Below, piece after piece: positions 23,763 through 46,049 of a DNA stretch of 64,000 nt (position 1 is its first letter; every line of letters starts with the position of its first letter). Both the position numbers and the translations under genes were made by a program. The DNA is from Hofstenia miamia (Eukaryota > Xenacoelomorpha > Acoela > Hofsteniidae), in the NCBI GenBank assembly GCA_900660155.1, contig CABFPE010000036.1, positions 730,477-794,476 on the forward strand, written 5' to 3'. The notes below the pieces were generated by a model. It saw only the letters and a list, made by a program, of their open reading frames with translations, did no database searches and was not told the DNA's origin.

Positions 23763-24762
23763 NNNNNNNNNNNNNNNNNNNNNNNNNNNNNNNNNNNNNN
23801 NNNNNNNNNNNNNNNNNNNNNNNNNNNNNNNNNNNNNNNNNNNNNNNNNNNNNNNNNNNNNNNNNNNNNNNNNNNNNNNNNNNNNNNNNNNNNNNNNNNN
23901 NNNNNNNNNNNNNNNNNNNNNNNNNNNNNNNNNNNNNNNNNNNNNNNNNNNNNNNNNNNNNNNNNNNNNNNNNNNNNNNNNNNNNNNNNNNNNNNNNNNN
24001 NNNNNNNNNNNNNNNNNNNNNNNNNNNNNNNNNNNNNNNNNNNNNNNNNNNNNNNNNNNNNNNNNNNNNNNNNNNNNNNNNNNNNNNNNNNNNNNNNNNN
24101 NNNNNNNNNNNNNNNNNNNNNNNNNNNNNNNNNNNNNNNNNNNNNNNNNNNNNNNNNNNNNNNNNNNNNNNNNNNNNNNNNNNNNNNNNNNNNNNNNNNN
24201 NNNNNNNNNNNNNNNNNNNNNNNNNNNNNNNNNNNNNNNNNNNNNNNNNNNNNNNNNNNNNNNNNNNNNNNNNNNNNNNNNNNNNNNNNNNNNNNNNNNN
24301 NNNNNNNNNNNNNNNNNNNNNNNNNNNNNNNNNNNNNNNNNNNNNNNNNNNNNNNNNNNNNNNNNNNNNNNNNNNNNNNNNNNNNNNNNNNNNNNNNNNN
24401 NNNNNNNNNNNNNNNNNNNNNNNNNNNNNNNNNNNNNNNNNNNNNNNNNNNNNNNNNNNNNNNNNNNNNNNNNNNNNNNNNNNNNNNNNNNNNNNNNNNN
24501 NNNNNNNNNNNNNNNNNNNNNNNNNNNNNNNNNNNNNNNNNNNNNNNNNNNNNNNNNNNNNNNNNNNNNNNNNNNNNNNNNNNNNNNNNNNNNNNNNNNN
24601 NNNNNNNNNNNNNNNNNNNNNNNNNNNNNNNNNNNNNNNNNNNNNNNNNNNNNNNNNNNNNNNNNNNNNNNNNNNNNNNNNNNNNNNNNNNNNNNNNNNN
24701 NNNNNNNNNNNNNNNNNNNNNNNNNNNNNNNNNNNNNNNNNNNNNNNNNNNNNNNNNNNNNN
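23763..24762. other. Assembly gap, 1000 N
   Basis: Exactly 1000 N, a placeholder length rather than a measured gap. Confidence 1.
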
Positions 24763-24893
24763 TATCTATACTGTATCTATACTGCTAGGCTAAGCCTACC
24801 TAATGAAGCAATACAGTTAAATGTAGACGTTTATTGCAAAATTTAATTTACAGCAGATAATTTATTTTACAGTATAGAAAATTTATTGTTTAT

Positions 24894-24900
<7 letters not shown>

Positions 24901-24941
<41 letters not shown>
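24901..24941. repeat. (TA)n microsatellite
   Basis: About 41 bases of pure TA, 50 bases upstream of the P-element-like transposase remnant. Confidence 0.95.
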
Positions 24942-24943
<2 letters not shown>

Positions 24944-24992
24944 AGGCGTTCTAAATCTACCCAATGAGCTTGTAAGAACAGTTCTCTGTATT

Positions 24993-26562
24993 ATGGTGAA
25001 GTTCTTTTTTGGATCTCTTCGTTTTATTTTAAATATGGTTCCATGTGCTCACCTTACTGCTGATTTTCAATTTTCAATCGTAAAGGAAGTTGCTGAGTCA
25101 TTGGAAAATGCTGGTGCTACAGTTTTCTCCATAATTTTTTATGGCTTTCGAGTCAATCGCAAGTTCTTGAGTTTATTTGATAGACCCAAACCTAATGAGC
25201 AGCCATTTGTTGCTTCTTTTCATAGCAAAGAGCTCTTCTTACTGTTTGATCCAGTACATATTGTAAATAGTATTGGTAATTGTTGAATCACAGAAAAATT
25301 TAAGCAGCTTAGTTTCTTACACGATAGGGAAGTATTTGTAGCAGATTGGGCAGATTTAATTGCATTATACAAAAGTGAGGAAAACTTGTTAGTTCGACTT
25401 TCAACTTTAACTTTTCAATCAGTTTATCCTACTTTGATTGAAAGTCAAAATGTCAAACTTGTTTGAAAGCATTTAATGAAAAAACTATAGCTGCACTTTC
25501 CTGCAATACTGAAATCAGTAAGAGCCACAACGCAGTTGGTACTAAGCTATTCCTCACCAAAGTTTTGCAATGGTGGAATTTTGTCAATGTTCAGACCACT
25601 ACTGCTGCAAACATTAAACGCGATTCAACTAAAGAAGCTATTTATTGTTTAGAATAACATCAATTTCACACTTTAGATGAAATGGCGAAATTAGCTCTTT
25701 TTATGACTACTGTGAAATCTTGCAGAATTCGTTCTCTAAGTGCTGATACAGCATACGCTCTATTTCATACATCACATGGGTTTATGGAAATGTCAAAGAC
25801 TCTTCTTACAACTGACAAAGCTTTTAGGCATAATTCTGTTACACTTGGTTTCTTTTCAAACGATGATTTTGAGGCTCATTTTGAGCATCTTCGCCAGACT
25901 GCAGGTGATTGTTTTTGTCATTTCATGTCAAGAAATTTTTGAGACTCACCGGTTGGATATTGCACAGCTGTGTACTAGGTAAGGTTTACATACTTTTCCA
26001 TATATAAATACATAAGTATTAAATGACGTATATTTTATGTAATTCATATTATAAATATATATTTCTTTGTATTATCTTTCTTAGGCTTGATATTGTTCAC
26101 CGAGAAATAGATTTTCGCAATTCATGTTCCATGTGAAAATGTTCTTTAAGCTCTAGATCAATCATCCAATGGCTTGGAAACCTGTCAACTGAAGAATATT
26201 TAGCGCTTTATTATGTTTCTGGATTTATAGTCTCAAAGCATAAAGAACTTGCTTGTGCAGAAGACGACAATCCGTCCACAACATATCAGGAAATGCTTTC
26301 CAGAGGTGGCTTACAGCATCCTTCGAATACATTTTTTGAATATGTTGTTCAATGTTATTCTTTTTTTAAAATTCATCGGAATATCACACATTGTAGAAAT
26401 CATATTGTAAATTTTTTTAAATTTATTAATGGATTTAACAGTTGTAACTGCTCTCAGTCTGTTTTGATAAGACTTGTAAACATATTTTTAAACAATTTTT
26501 GTAAGCTGCTTTCTTCCATTAACTGTGCTACTCCAGCTAAATTTGCTAAGTTTTCTCATTAA
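24993..26562 (+). pseudogene. P-element/THAP9-like transposase pseudogene
   Basis: Decayed transposase of the P-element superfamily (GTP-dependent DNA cut-and-paste in the active family). In order: HLTADFQFSIVKEVAESLE with GFRVNRKFLSLF (25050-25180), the conserved LLFDPVHIVNSIGNC block (25240-25285), a segment with VADWADLIALYKSEENLL (25340-25400), GFFSNDDFEAHFEHLRQ (25850-25900), then YYVSGFIVSKHK and MLSRGGLQHPS (26210-26330), all in family order. A TGA replaces Trp after the DP-H block, and frame changes occur near 25450, 25680 and 25942. A GT-AG intron (25979-26084) joins CTR to LDIVHREID in frame. The THAP DNA-binding domain is not visible; it may lie in the gap upstream. TA tracts lie on both sides, but no terminal repeats were found. 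Confidence 0.75.
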
Positions 26563-26672
26563 ATGTTTGTATTTTTGTTGATCTATTAATAATTTGAAAA
26601 CATTGCTTAATGTAAAACAGCCTACAATAATTTTTCTCATGTTTCGTCTATATGGCCTGTAGAATTAGACCG

Positions 26673-26674
<2 letters not shown>

Positions 26675-26727
<53 letters not shown>
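26675..26727. repeat. (TA)n microsatellite
   Basis: About 53 bases of pure TA, 110 bases past the P-element-like remnant. Confidence 0.95.
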
Positions 26728-26729
<2 letters not shown>

Positions 26730-27941
26730 CATGGATTAGTGTGACTGTTTAGATGATATTAGTGTATTTATGAATTCATGTCTTACAGATCCTTTAAATT
26801 TTTAGCTCAAGGGAATAATTGATAGCGATAATCAACAACGTAATTTTTTACAACTGCAATTAACTTAAATGTTAACGTATATAAGTAGGCTATATTCTTT
26901 CCTGAACAAATGAATTTTGTCCAAATTCAACTTTAACTTTCGTAGCATATGTTATCATAGCAATAAAATTTCTACATTTACAGAGCAGAGATGGAAGTGG
27001 GCGGGTGGACCTATGGGGCAGTGTGGGGCGGGTATGGGGCAACATTTTTCCAAAGTGGATACCCATCGGGCAAAAACACTTTTTAGTTATATAAGATTGA
27101 AGTAAGAGATTGCCAAATTTAGAGATTGTAAAAGTATTTTTTTACATCAAAGTTCTCTGCTTAAAAAAATTTAATCGCACTTTGAAAAATTAATTACCAT
27201 GCATCTTTAGCTCTTGGTGAAATTTGATTCTATTCAATGATATCAGCGAGATCATTCTGATCTGATTTATGGTCAATAGGCTTTGCAATTACATTAGAAG
27301 GATTGCAATTGTCCTTGTATACATGTATTATATAAATTATTAGCTTTGTAAAAAGCTTTATAGTGTTAAAATTTAATTTCATTTTGCTATTAATAATATC
27401 ATTAATATGCATTTGGCATATTAAAAATTGACATTCTCTTTGCTAGGCAGTAAGGATTCAAAATATTTGAGTGGTGGTGTGCTGCAATGAAAATTTCCAT
27501 AAAACAAATACGGGGGAATAAAATATCGTATGTAGTTTTGGAGCAAAAGTTTTGTGTAGGCCAATTTATATAAAACGTGGAGCAATGTGGGGCAGATTTC
27601 AACACGTGTAAATGGGGCAGGACACAAATTCTGTGGGGCGGGGCAGGGCAGTTCACAAAAATATGCCCCATTTCCATTTTTGTTACAGAGCGTGCTGTCT
27701 AAGGCATCTGGTTCATACAATTCACTATACCGCCATTTGTCACTGTGAACATCCACTTTGTTAAAAACAGTTTAATGAAATGAAATGAAATATCTATATT
27801 TAGAGTTGCTTTTTGCAATATAAAATACTGTTTACAACTTTAAATAGAGTCAAACAATAGAAATAAAGGAACAGAACACACACAAAGATAATATTTACAA
27901 AAATAATTACAATTACTAGCTTGGGCTATGGCGAATTTAGG
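26728..27941. other. No recognised gene; two GGGGC-rich patches
   Basis: 26995-27050 and 27575-27665 are rich in GGGGCA/GGGGCGG strings within AT-rich DNA, suggesting related low-complexity repeats or parts of one element about 550 bases apart. The open frames across them (minus 27402-27756) look like products of this composition. Confidence 0.45.
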
Positions 27942-29934
27942 TTAGATGCGGGCTATTGAATAATAACCTCGCCGTTTGTATTCAAGCCTTTCCTTTGTAT
28001 AACTACAGAAGTATTTTTTAATTTCGTTTTTGAATACTCTTAATTTATTTATTTGTTTTATAGATTTAGGTAAATTATTCCATATATTTATTGATGTGTT
28101 GAGAAATGAATTTTTCAATATTTTCTTTTTATGTGGAACAGGCCAATTAGGATTTGTGGCACGGAACAATATTATTAAATATTTTAAAGAAAGTAGTTAA
28201 TATACAAAGGCATCAATGAAAATTACTTTTTAAGCAAATATTTTAGCTATAGCAGAAGAGAAAATAAATGCATAAAAACATAAAGATAAAAAATAAGTTT
28301 TGGCAGAGTGCGTTTACGACGATTACATGTAAGCAATGGAACAAATTAGATGCCAACGTCCGTAATGCATCTAATATAACACCCTTCAAGAAACTACTAA
28401 AACACAACTTACTAGCAAAACAGCATATACTTGGCCACAATAAAAATTTAAATTTCTCGCGTAATTGTGAAAATTTGCGTTATTAACTGTTTTTTATTAA
28501 CTTGTCCCTGTGTGTTTTTATTGCTTTTTTAATTGTAATTGTATTAGCTTTGCTTATTTTAGTATGTGCTGTTCAATTTTGTAAATATGTGTATGTATAT
28601 ATGTTGTAAATATTGTACATATGTATTTTTGCGGATTGTCACCATGTACAGCAATGTATTGGCATTACATATAAACAGAAATAAAGCTATGGAATATATA
28701 TTTTTATAAATAATGCATTGTAGATTTAGAAAAGTTTTTGTTAATTTCTTGATTTCTGTATTTCTGTTATCAATACGATTAGCTGCTATTTTTATTGCCC
28801 ATTTTATTTGCACATTGAATTTATTCGAACTTTGTTGATTTATGTCGGTATACAGTATGTTTCCATAATTAAAGTGGCTTAGTATTAATGTTTGAATTAA
28901 TTGAATTTTTGCTGTGTTTGGAAGCTGTTGTGATACATTGCTAAGAGCCTTTATTGAAATAGCTATTTTCTTAATAACACTAGATATTTGTTTTGTAAAA
29001 TTAAGTTGAGAATCAAAAATGATACCTAAATATTTACAAGAGTTAACTCGTTCTATGTATGTGTCAGTAGATTTCATTTTAAATTGGGAAATATTTGTGG
29101 AATTATTGTTAGATTTAGGTCTAATTAAGCAAAATTGAGTTTTAGATGGGTTTATTTTTAGTTTTAGTTAAGCAAAATATTGTGCAAGAAGAGTGCAATT
29201 TTCTTCGAGAACTTTTATAGCAATTTCAGGAGACTTATGTGAACTAAATAGCATAGTATCATCAGCATATTGTATATCATTATATGTGTTTTAATTTTCA
29301 AATCATTTACATACATATTAAATAGTAACGGTCCCAAAATTGTTCCTTGTGTAACACCATTTTTAATAAAAATCCAGTCAGAGAGTATTCCATTTAGCTT
29401 AACTCTTTGTTTGCGATTATGGAGATAACTGCTTATTAGGTCTGCACTTTTGTCTGAGAAGCCTAGAATTTATATTTTTTTAATTAATATGTGTTGGTCG
29501 ATAGAGTCAAATGCTTTGGATAAATCTAAGTATACAACTGCTGAACGCTCATCTATATTTATGCTATTTCTCCAATTTTGGGTAGCTGTTAACAAGGCAT
29601 CATTTGTAGAAATATATTTACGAAAACCATATTGATTTTGAGAGTACAGATTATGTTTACATAAATGTTCCTTAATTTGATTGAAAAGAAGTCTTTCCAA
29701 AATCTTACTAATTGGCGATGTAACAGAGATCGGTCTATAGTTCAAACAATCATTTGGGTCATCTTTTGTAAATAATGGAGTAATATTTGCCAATTTTAAT
29801 TGGTCAGGAAAAGTCGAATGTCTAATGCACGCGTTTATGATGTATGAAAATGGCTCAGCTATTACTGCTGGAATATTGAAGAAAAGTAATCTTGATGCTA
29901 ACATGGACAAACATTTCTTACTTAGTCGTCTCAC
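27942..29934 (-). pseudogene. CR1/Jockey-type LINE ORF2 pseudogene, minus strand
   Basis: Reverse transcriptase of a non-LTR retrotransposon, read from high to low coordinate: FPDQLKLANITPLF and NYRPISVTSPISKILERLLF (29830-29690), YGFRKYIST, YLDLSKAFDSIDQHIL (29530-29475), then in another frame GVTQGTILGPLLFNMYVNDL (29360-29300), QYADDTMLF (catalytic site, near 29270-29240), CKYLGIIFDSQLNFTKQIS (29045-28985) and, after an interruption, INIWNNLPKSIKQINKLRVF (28085-28030). Frame changes and stops make it inactive. A foreign plus-strand LINE end splits it at about 28200-28698. The endonuclease domain is absent, so it is 5' truncated. Confidence 0.85.
28200..28698 (+). mobile_element. 3' end of another LINE nested in opposite orientation
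   Basis: The plus strand encodes FWQSAFTTITCKQWNKLDAN and FKKLLKHNLL (28290-28415), a typical LINE ORF2 C-terminus, then about 200 bases of 3' UTR with AATAAA near 28680. It sits between the two halves of the minus-strand LINE, so it inserted later. A similar C-terminus, with the pattern WN-LD-N-R...FK-KL, occurs at 47404-47472. Confidence 0.65.
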
Positions 29935-30149
29935 TCATGTACCTGCAAAAAAATTTTGAAGGACTTTTAAATGCTACCGCTTCTAGAAGCTTAACTCATC
30001 TTAGTAACAGTCTGCAATTTACCCATCAGCCCGATCGCTATAATTTAGATGTCCTTATACACTTAATAGATTGGGGACACTCTTAACTTGATAGTCGTGA
30101 TAAAGTTTAATACCATTTAATACCGTGCTGCCCTATAAGATTTTCTGTA

Positions 30150-30310
30150 TTATAAAAAAACTGTGATACAAGAGATTACTGGTTTGTTAATCGGCTTCAA
30201 TCTTATGCTTATAGGTGGTCTCCAAGCAAATGCAAATCTTCGTCTGGACCCGTTCATCTTGAAATACCACAAGGGGTTCTCTGGCTTCCTTACTTTAAAA
30301 ATATTATACT
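30150..30310 (+). pseudogene. Short decayed reverse-transcriptase fragment
   Basis: One plus-strand frame reads DYWFVNRLQSYAYRW...HLEIPQGVLWLPYF. Its spacing matches the 'W--SYL--R-Q-V...GVPQGSVLGPLLF' block of LINE reverse transcriptases. It is too short and altered to assign a clade. Confidence 0.4.
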
Positions 30311-32718
30311 ACCAACATGGTGATAATCTGTCATAGCCACTATATAATTAATTGATTAACTCTAGTGAATTTGGTGAATGCCAACAGTTTATGTCCTGAA
30401 TATGAATATAAAGCTCAATCTCTGTTTACTAATACTATTCATCAACACTATGATAGGCCAAATTTACCAATCCAGAATAGTGAAAACTAAACTGAAGAAC
30501 GCAGTACCCAGAATTTGAATAGTATATTAGAACCTTTGAAATCTCAAATATTAAAAATATCTCATTCAATTGTTTAGAAATACGGATTCACATTTATATG
30601 TAAATCCATGTGAATTCTTAATCATATCGATTTTAATTGATTTAGATGCCACACTATTAGCAATATCATTAATGAACTTGACTTTTGATATAATCTGCGG
30701 TTTTCTATGTTAGAAAGGCTTCTAACATTTCTTAAGATATGAAACACATTGTGCTCCTCCGTCAGTGTTTGCTACCAATCAACATTAATCGGTGGTCAGA
30801 TCACTCTGAAATGTTATGACTTTTAGTCAAAATTTTTACATCGGATCAGAAACTAGTAAAAACAGTTGATCGCAGGTATATTCATTCAGCAGCGACCCAT
30901 TTGTGATCAGTTGATGACCTTTTAGTTCGACTATATTTGCGTATTTAGCCTTACTGCCCCAAATATTGTTTACAGGCTAAATACATTGTTTAACAATTGT
31001 TGTCATTAGTATTTTGGAATTTGAGCAATTGAGTATGTCAGCAATACACCACCACTTTTTGATTCTTCAAATTGATTTTTTGGCTCTATACAATGAATAA
31101 ACACTACTATTATGCGACCGAGAACTGCCAAAGACGTTTCAGAAAATACCCATGATGACGTCATTTTGGTATTTTGAAAGAAATTCATTAAATTCAAAAT
31201 ATTTATTTTATAAATTTTGGAAGTTCAAATGAATATAGTTAATAGATCTACTTTTGCTATTCAGTTTTTCAAAGTATGTTTCGTGACTAAGATGAGTCCT
31301 AGATTTAAATCAATTTTTTAATAGAAATAAAGTAAACAAGATAATAGAGATTTTTAACAGATTTTTGAAGCTGGTAGTAATCGCAAAATTGCAAATTTTG
31401 AGGAGTTATCGAATAATAGGCATTTTGCAATGAGTGAAGATTTTTGACTTTGTAAGTTTTGTACTAGTGAGTGGTTTGCGAAAAATTATCAGAAAAATTA
31501 CAAAAAATATTTACAATTTATACCGAAATGTATGATCAAATCAAACCTCATCCATAGCCTGGATGCAATAATAATAATAAAAACTAATTGTATGTAATCA
31601 CGATACATCATTTAAAAAATTGTGTACATCGGTGGATATAAACGATGGTGGCAGAGTTGAAAATGCTGCGAAATAGTTTACAGAAATCAGAAAGGGTTAC
31701 TCGTACGCTTGTTCTGCGGGCTTGAATGCGGGTTTCCGTCTTATTTAATTTCGTAACCAGAGCTTGAAAAGTAAATGCCATTGCGTGCGAAAAGTATATG
31801 GTTGACTTGACTCAAAATTCAGTAAAATTTTTTGAAAATGGAGTACCCCATAGACTTTGAGCTTTGCTTGAGAAGTAGATTAAATTCTTGCGTTTTTTTG
31901 CTTAATTTGTTTTTATCAGGCAGTGGAGCAACGGTATTGATTAAATTCTTAGATGACGGGATGTACTAATCAGCTTACTTTTCTATTACGTCGTTCCTTC
32001 CTACAGTGATTAAGACGTTTATATTTTTGTCGGAGATGGGGTATTCGTTCACAGTATTAGTGATTGCTTGGAGATCTAGACAGTTTAGTAGATTGCATTT
32101 GTGTTTATTTGATTATGTATGTCATAGTCGATTGCATATCATATAGCACTAAGATTCCTTTGATGTCGTAACTTTGCTCCGTTTACTTGCTATGAAATCC
32201 TCACTACCAAGTGAAATGAGTATAGAAAGTTCGGAGAAACCGACCGCTGGCGATGAAATAAATTAAGATTACTTTTGTTGTTGTTACCCTAAATTTTTAT
32301 GGGCTGTATTTCTTTCATTTAGAACAGCTAGGTACTAGGGTGGGACCAGTCCCATCTAGTCCCAACGGATTTGATAACGATGTATTCCCAATAGTAATGC
32401 GATTAAATATCTTGGTAGATCATTTCTAACAACTAATATTTTATCAAACCAAACAAAAACTATTAATAGCATTTGAACTTCGTGGGCTTAGTTTCTTCAA
32501 TTATGGTTCCAATCTCATATTGATGACAGTCCTACTGAAATTTGAAATTTAGTACTTACTCCTAGGTCCCAGTCCCGAGAAACTGAGATAAATAGATTCA
32601 ATTGAACAGAATGGTCACCAGACCCCCACTAGGCACAGAGATGTCGTATTTTCAAATAAACAACTTTATTAATAATTATTCCTTTAAAAAATTGCATTAG
32701 CATAATTTTAAATTTTAG
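30311..32718. other. 2.4-kb stretch without a recognised gene
   Basis: It holds short frames only. Around 32330-32640 there are repeated 'agtccca'/'gggac' strings with weakly inverted ends ('ctagggtgggacc' and 'cccccactag'), which may be a small decayed MITE. It lies directly upstream of the Ig-domain gene, so missing exons or the promoter of that gene could be here. Confidence 0.35.
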
Positions 32719-32804
32719 AGCATTGATAATATGAATTCTTATCTTAGATGTAGTAAGGTGCTATCGATGAAGCCTTTACATTTACATACTAATTACAATT
32801 TTAG

Positions 32805-34846
32805 ATACAATATAAATGTTACGTATGCAATGATTTCTCAAACATTGTGCAAGTGGATTCTGACATTCAAAATAACATCTTCCAAGAAGTTGTCTTTGAT
32901 GAAGTACACAAAGCTGTACTACCCTGCCCTCTTGTTGATTGCTTGAACATTGTATGGAACAGAGCATTAATCAATACTCATCAACTGCAAGGTAATTAGT
33001 TTTTTAATTTAACTAATCTTTTAAAAGATTGTGAAAAAATATTGCCTTGTACAGTGCACCATTTCAAATATAATACAGTTTCTGAAAACTTGTCCTTAAA
33101 ATAAAGGCAAATTGTCAATTCGAAATTTTACATTGTAAGACTAGGTATAATTTGCTTATTCGGATTAGATCTAGGAGTACTTATATACAATTGACAAATA
33201 TCGGAAGGATATTGGTATTTACAAGAATATAAACTAAAAAAGTTGGTCCATTGAAATCGGAATTATTTTCAAAATTGAACTATGTATTCATTTTTGCAGT
33301 ATAAATCACATTAACTAGCTTATAAATTGAATAATCTAAAAATGGCAACATTTAAGAAAAAATACCACGAAACTATGAGCTATTAAGAAAGGAAGAAGAG
33401 AACGCAGTGGGTTAATTTTAGTTGAAAGATGGTTATTAAGTTAATATAATATAGGACAACTTTTATGGAATGCAAAAATTTCAATCCCATATACATATTA
33501 AATGTGTGCGTTGATAAATAAATTACATTTTGTGATAATGGAGCTCTTTAAAACTACAGAATGACTTAGATAATGTTTAGAAAAGTTTCCTGAAGAAATA
33601 ATCGAGAAGTTTCAAATTATCAACAATCAAGAAAATTATTGGATTGACAATTATGGCTCATTACATATTACAAAAAATTCTAAAATTGGAGCATATTTTT
33701 GTACATATTCCCGACGAAAAAATTATCTTCCTATTACATACTATTTTGTAACAAAATCTAAGGAAAGAAAGCAATTTAAGGATTTTATTGAAACGACATT
33801 GTCTGAGAATGTATATCTAGAGTGCTCTGTCAACAACTGGTATCCACCACCGATTTTGTCCTGGGAAACCAGAAATTCACGTATTTCAAACAACTCAAAA
33901 TTTGCGTAAGAATTTTTATTTTTTAGGAATTTTTAGCAAAATAATTTTTACACTAAGTTTTATAGTTATTGTATAAATTCGCTATAAAATTGATAAAATT
34001 ACATTTTGTATATGACGGAAAACTTTTTACATAATGTGATTAACGAATTAGTGTTAAATCACTCTAAATGTATAAATTTCAAACATCGAAAACTTCTTAA
34101 ATATTTTCAATGAATTGATTAGCATTTTATTACAGTTTTGAAAAGACGCCTACACTCACATAAGTGTATATGACATGAACCTGTTAAACGAAAACTTGTT
34201 AGGCACAACAACATTCTGCATGACAGTACGAAAATATATACATTTTGAATATAGACACACGCAAAATCTGTAGATTTGATTGCTAGACAGAGAATCCGGT
34301 TCAAACATTGAAAATTTACTACAATAACGATTCGAGACTGCAAATGCCATTTTTATGAATAAATAGCTTTCCCGAATCCTGCCTGTCATTTTAATGGTTT
34401 CTACATTGCTTAAAAATAAAACATCTACAATAGTCTTACGATTGAAAAAAATAACTTTTTCTTGGCCTTCCCGTTCATAGCGTTATGTAAATAACAAATA
34501 AATTTGCTATACTTTTGTTAGTTACAAACTTAGTCATCGTTTTCTATTGTCAATTTTCCATAACGATGCTTATCTTGAAAAGATAGTACTTAAATTATCC
34601 TTTAGAATAACATTTGATGTCTCCACAACAGAAAGCAAGGTGACGTTGCTGATAAAACACATCAACTACAATGATATTGGTAATTACATTTGCAAAGCAA
34701 AATCTGTCTTCGGCGAGAGCAAGTTTGCTTACAATTACACCGTAGTTGTAAAACATAATCACGAATGGGTGCTACCTTTGTTCATTATATTTATTCAAAT
34801 TGTTTTATTAGTATCAACGATAAGATTGTTCGGAAAAAATAAATAA
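32805..34846 (+). CDS. Type I membrane Ig-domain receptor, 3' exons (IL1R-like without TIR?)
   Basis: Three exons, 32805-32991, 33581-33905 and 34534-34846, with GT-AG introns (AAG|GTAATT...TTTAG; GTAAGA...CTTAG) and matching phases 1 and 2. Exon 1 starts with the end of one Ig domain (YKCYVCNDF) and opens the next (AVLPCPLVD, then NIVWN). Exon 2 closes it (GSLHITKNSKIGAYFCTYS) and opens a third (VYLECSV, ILSWE). Exon 3 closes it (DIGNYICKAKSVFGESKF), then has a hydrophobic helix (WVLPLFIIFIQIVLLVSTI) and a tail of about seven residues. Introns fall inside the domains. The start codon and first domain lie upstream; a 13-codon exon at 32719-32757 is possible. The YFC...ITYYFVT spacing and short tail recall IL-1 receptor decoys, but any Ig receptor is possible. 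Confidence 0.75.
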
Positions 34847-36104
34847 TTATTTTTAATTTTTTTCAATATTACGCACTCCCTTTCCACAACAACAAATTCA
34901 CAATATGTTGTTTAAGCACAACTGAATAGCATAGTACGTAATGCTCAGCAAAACTCAAAGTAACATTGGAAACCTCGATTTCATTCAATGTATTTTAAAA
35001 ACAATTTTCATATAATCATGGATGAGATGCTAAAATAAAATTGATATTTTGGACATCCGATTGATTATTCATTAACAACTATAAAACACATTTTTTGCTG
35101 AGATAATTTGCAAATCAATTTCGTAATGAAAAATTTATTTCCTAAGTTAACTTTTTTATACGTATGGGGATTCATTTATTTAAAATTGTCACTTATAATA
35201 TTTTTACTGCAGAACAAAATAGGTTTTTGATAAAAAGCATTAGACTTTCAATGTTTAATATTAAATCAAGCTGATGATTTAAAAGTATAATGTTTGAGCT
35301 TACGAAGCTGAATTGAACAAAACATAAAATACAAACGATGTAATAAAAATTAAACATTAATATATTCCAAAAGCAAATTTCATTAAAAACACAAAAATAA
35401 TTTTTATACAACACTAAAAAATAGTTATTTTAAAAGCCAATTAATATTTTTACTATGTTCTGCCCAGTTGTCAAAAATTTTACTTCTGAAGCTATCCTTT
35501 TCTTTGCCATCCTCGTTGAAGGCCTAAAATGCTTAAATCAATTCTATCAAATAACTTTTCAACAATGATAACTCGTTAAGTCACTGTTCAACATCAAACA
35601 CTAGGAAGAATTTTGTTCAGGACTGTTGAAAACCATAGCTTAAGGTAAAAAATTAACAATGATTTACACAAGAACTTGTTGAATTCAAATTTAATTTTTT
35701 AACAATTTTTAATTTACACAATTAGTGTTTTAAAAGTGTAATTTTGTTTATTTGAAATTTTTTGATAAAACTTGAATTTCAATAAGTTTTCAGGAAATCA
35801 TTAATAAAAACACTTCCAATTTTTATACCAAGAATAATTAGGAAGAACCGAAAATAATCCTATAATCAATACACATTCCTCTTGCATTTCAATAAATTCA
35901 ATTTTAAAAGAACTAAGCAAATATATTTGAATGCTTAGTAAACTTGATTAATCTGTAAAACCAGTAACCGCTGATATTGAGTGTTTACACATTTTATGAC
36001 AAAAATGCGAAGGATTACACAAACTCAATTGCTTGTATAATATGTGATATTTCATTTGCATTTGACAAACGTATTTTAGCAATCTAGCAAATATTAATAT
36101 TTTA
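34847..36104. other. Intergenic region between two convergent genes
   Basis: It lies between the 3' end of the plus-strand Ig gene and the 3' end of the minus-strand NCOA4-like gene. AT-rich, no coding motif. An 'aataaa' lies near 35032 downstream of the Ig gene. Confidence 0.5.

Positions 36105-46049
<9,945 letters not shown>

Noticed and set aside
23553-24788. A 411-codon open frame across the first gap
   Set aside because: It is almost entirely N translated as unknown residues; only about 70 real codons upstream exist, and the true signal there is on the minus strand.
32330-32640. Possible small MITE with 'agtccca/gggac' repeats
   Set aside because: The inverted ends match only weakly and no target duplication was found.
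32719-32757. 13-codon exon upstream of the Ig gene
   Set aside because: It has AG and GT borders and the right phase but would imply a 47-nt intron and two Cys-containing strands too close together; without transcripts it is not supported.
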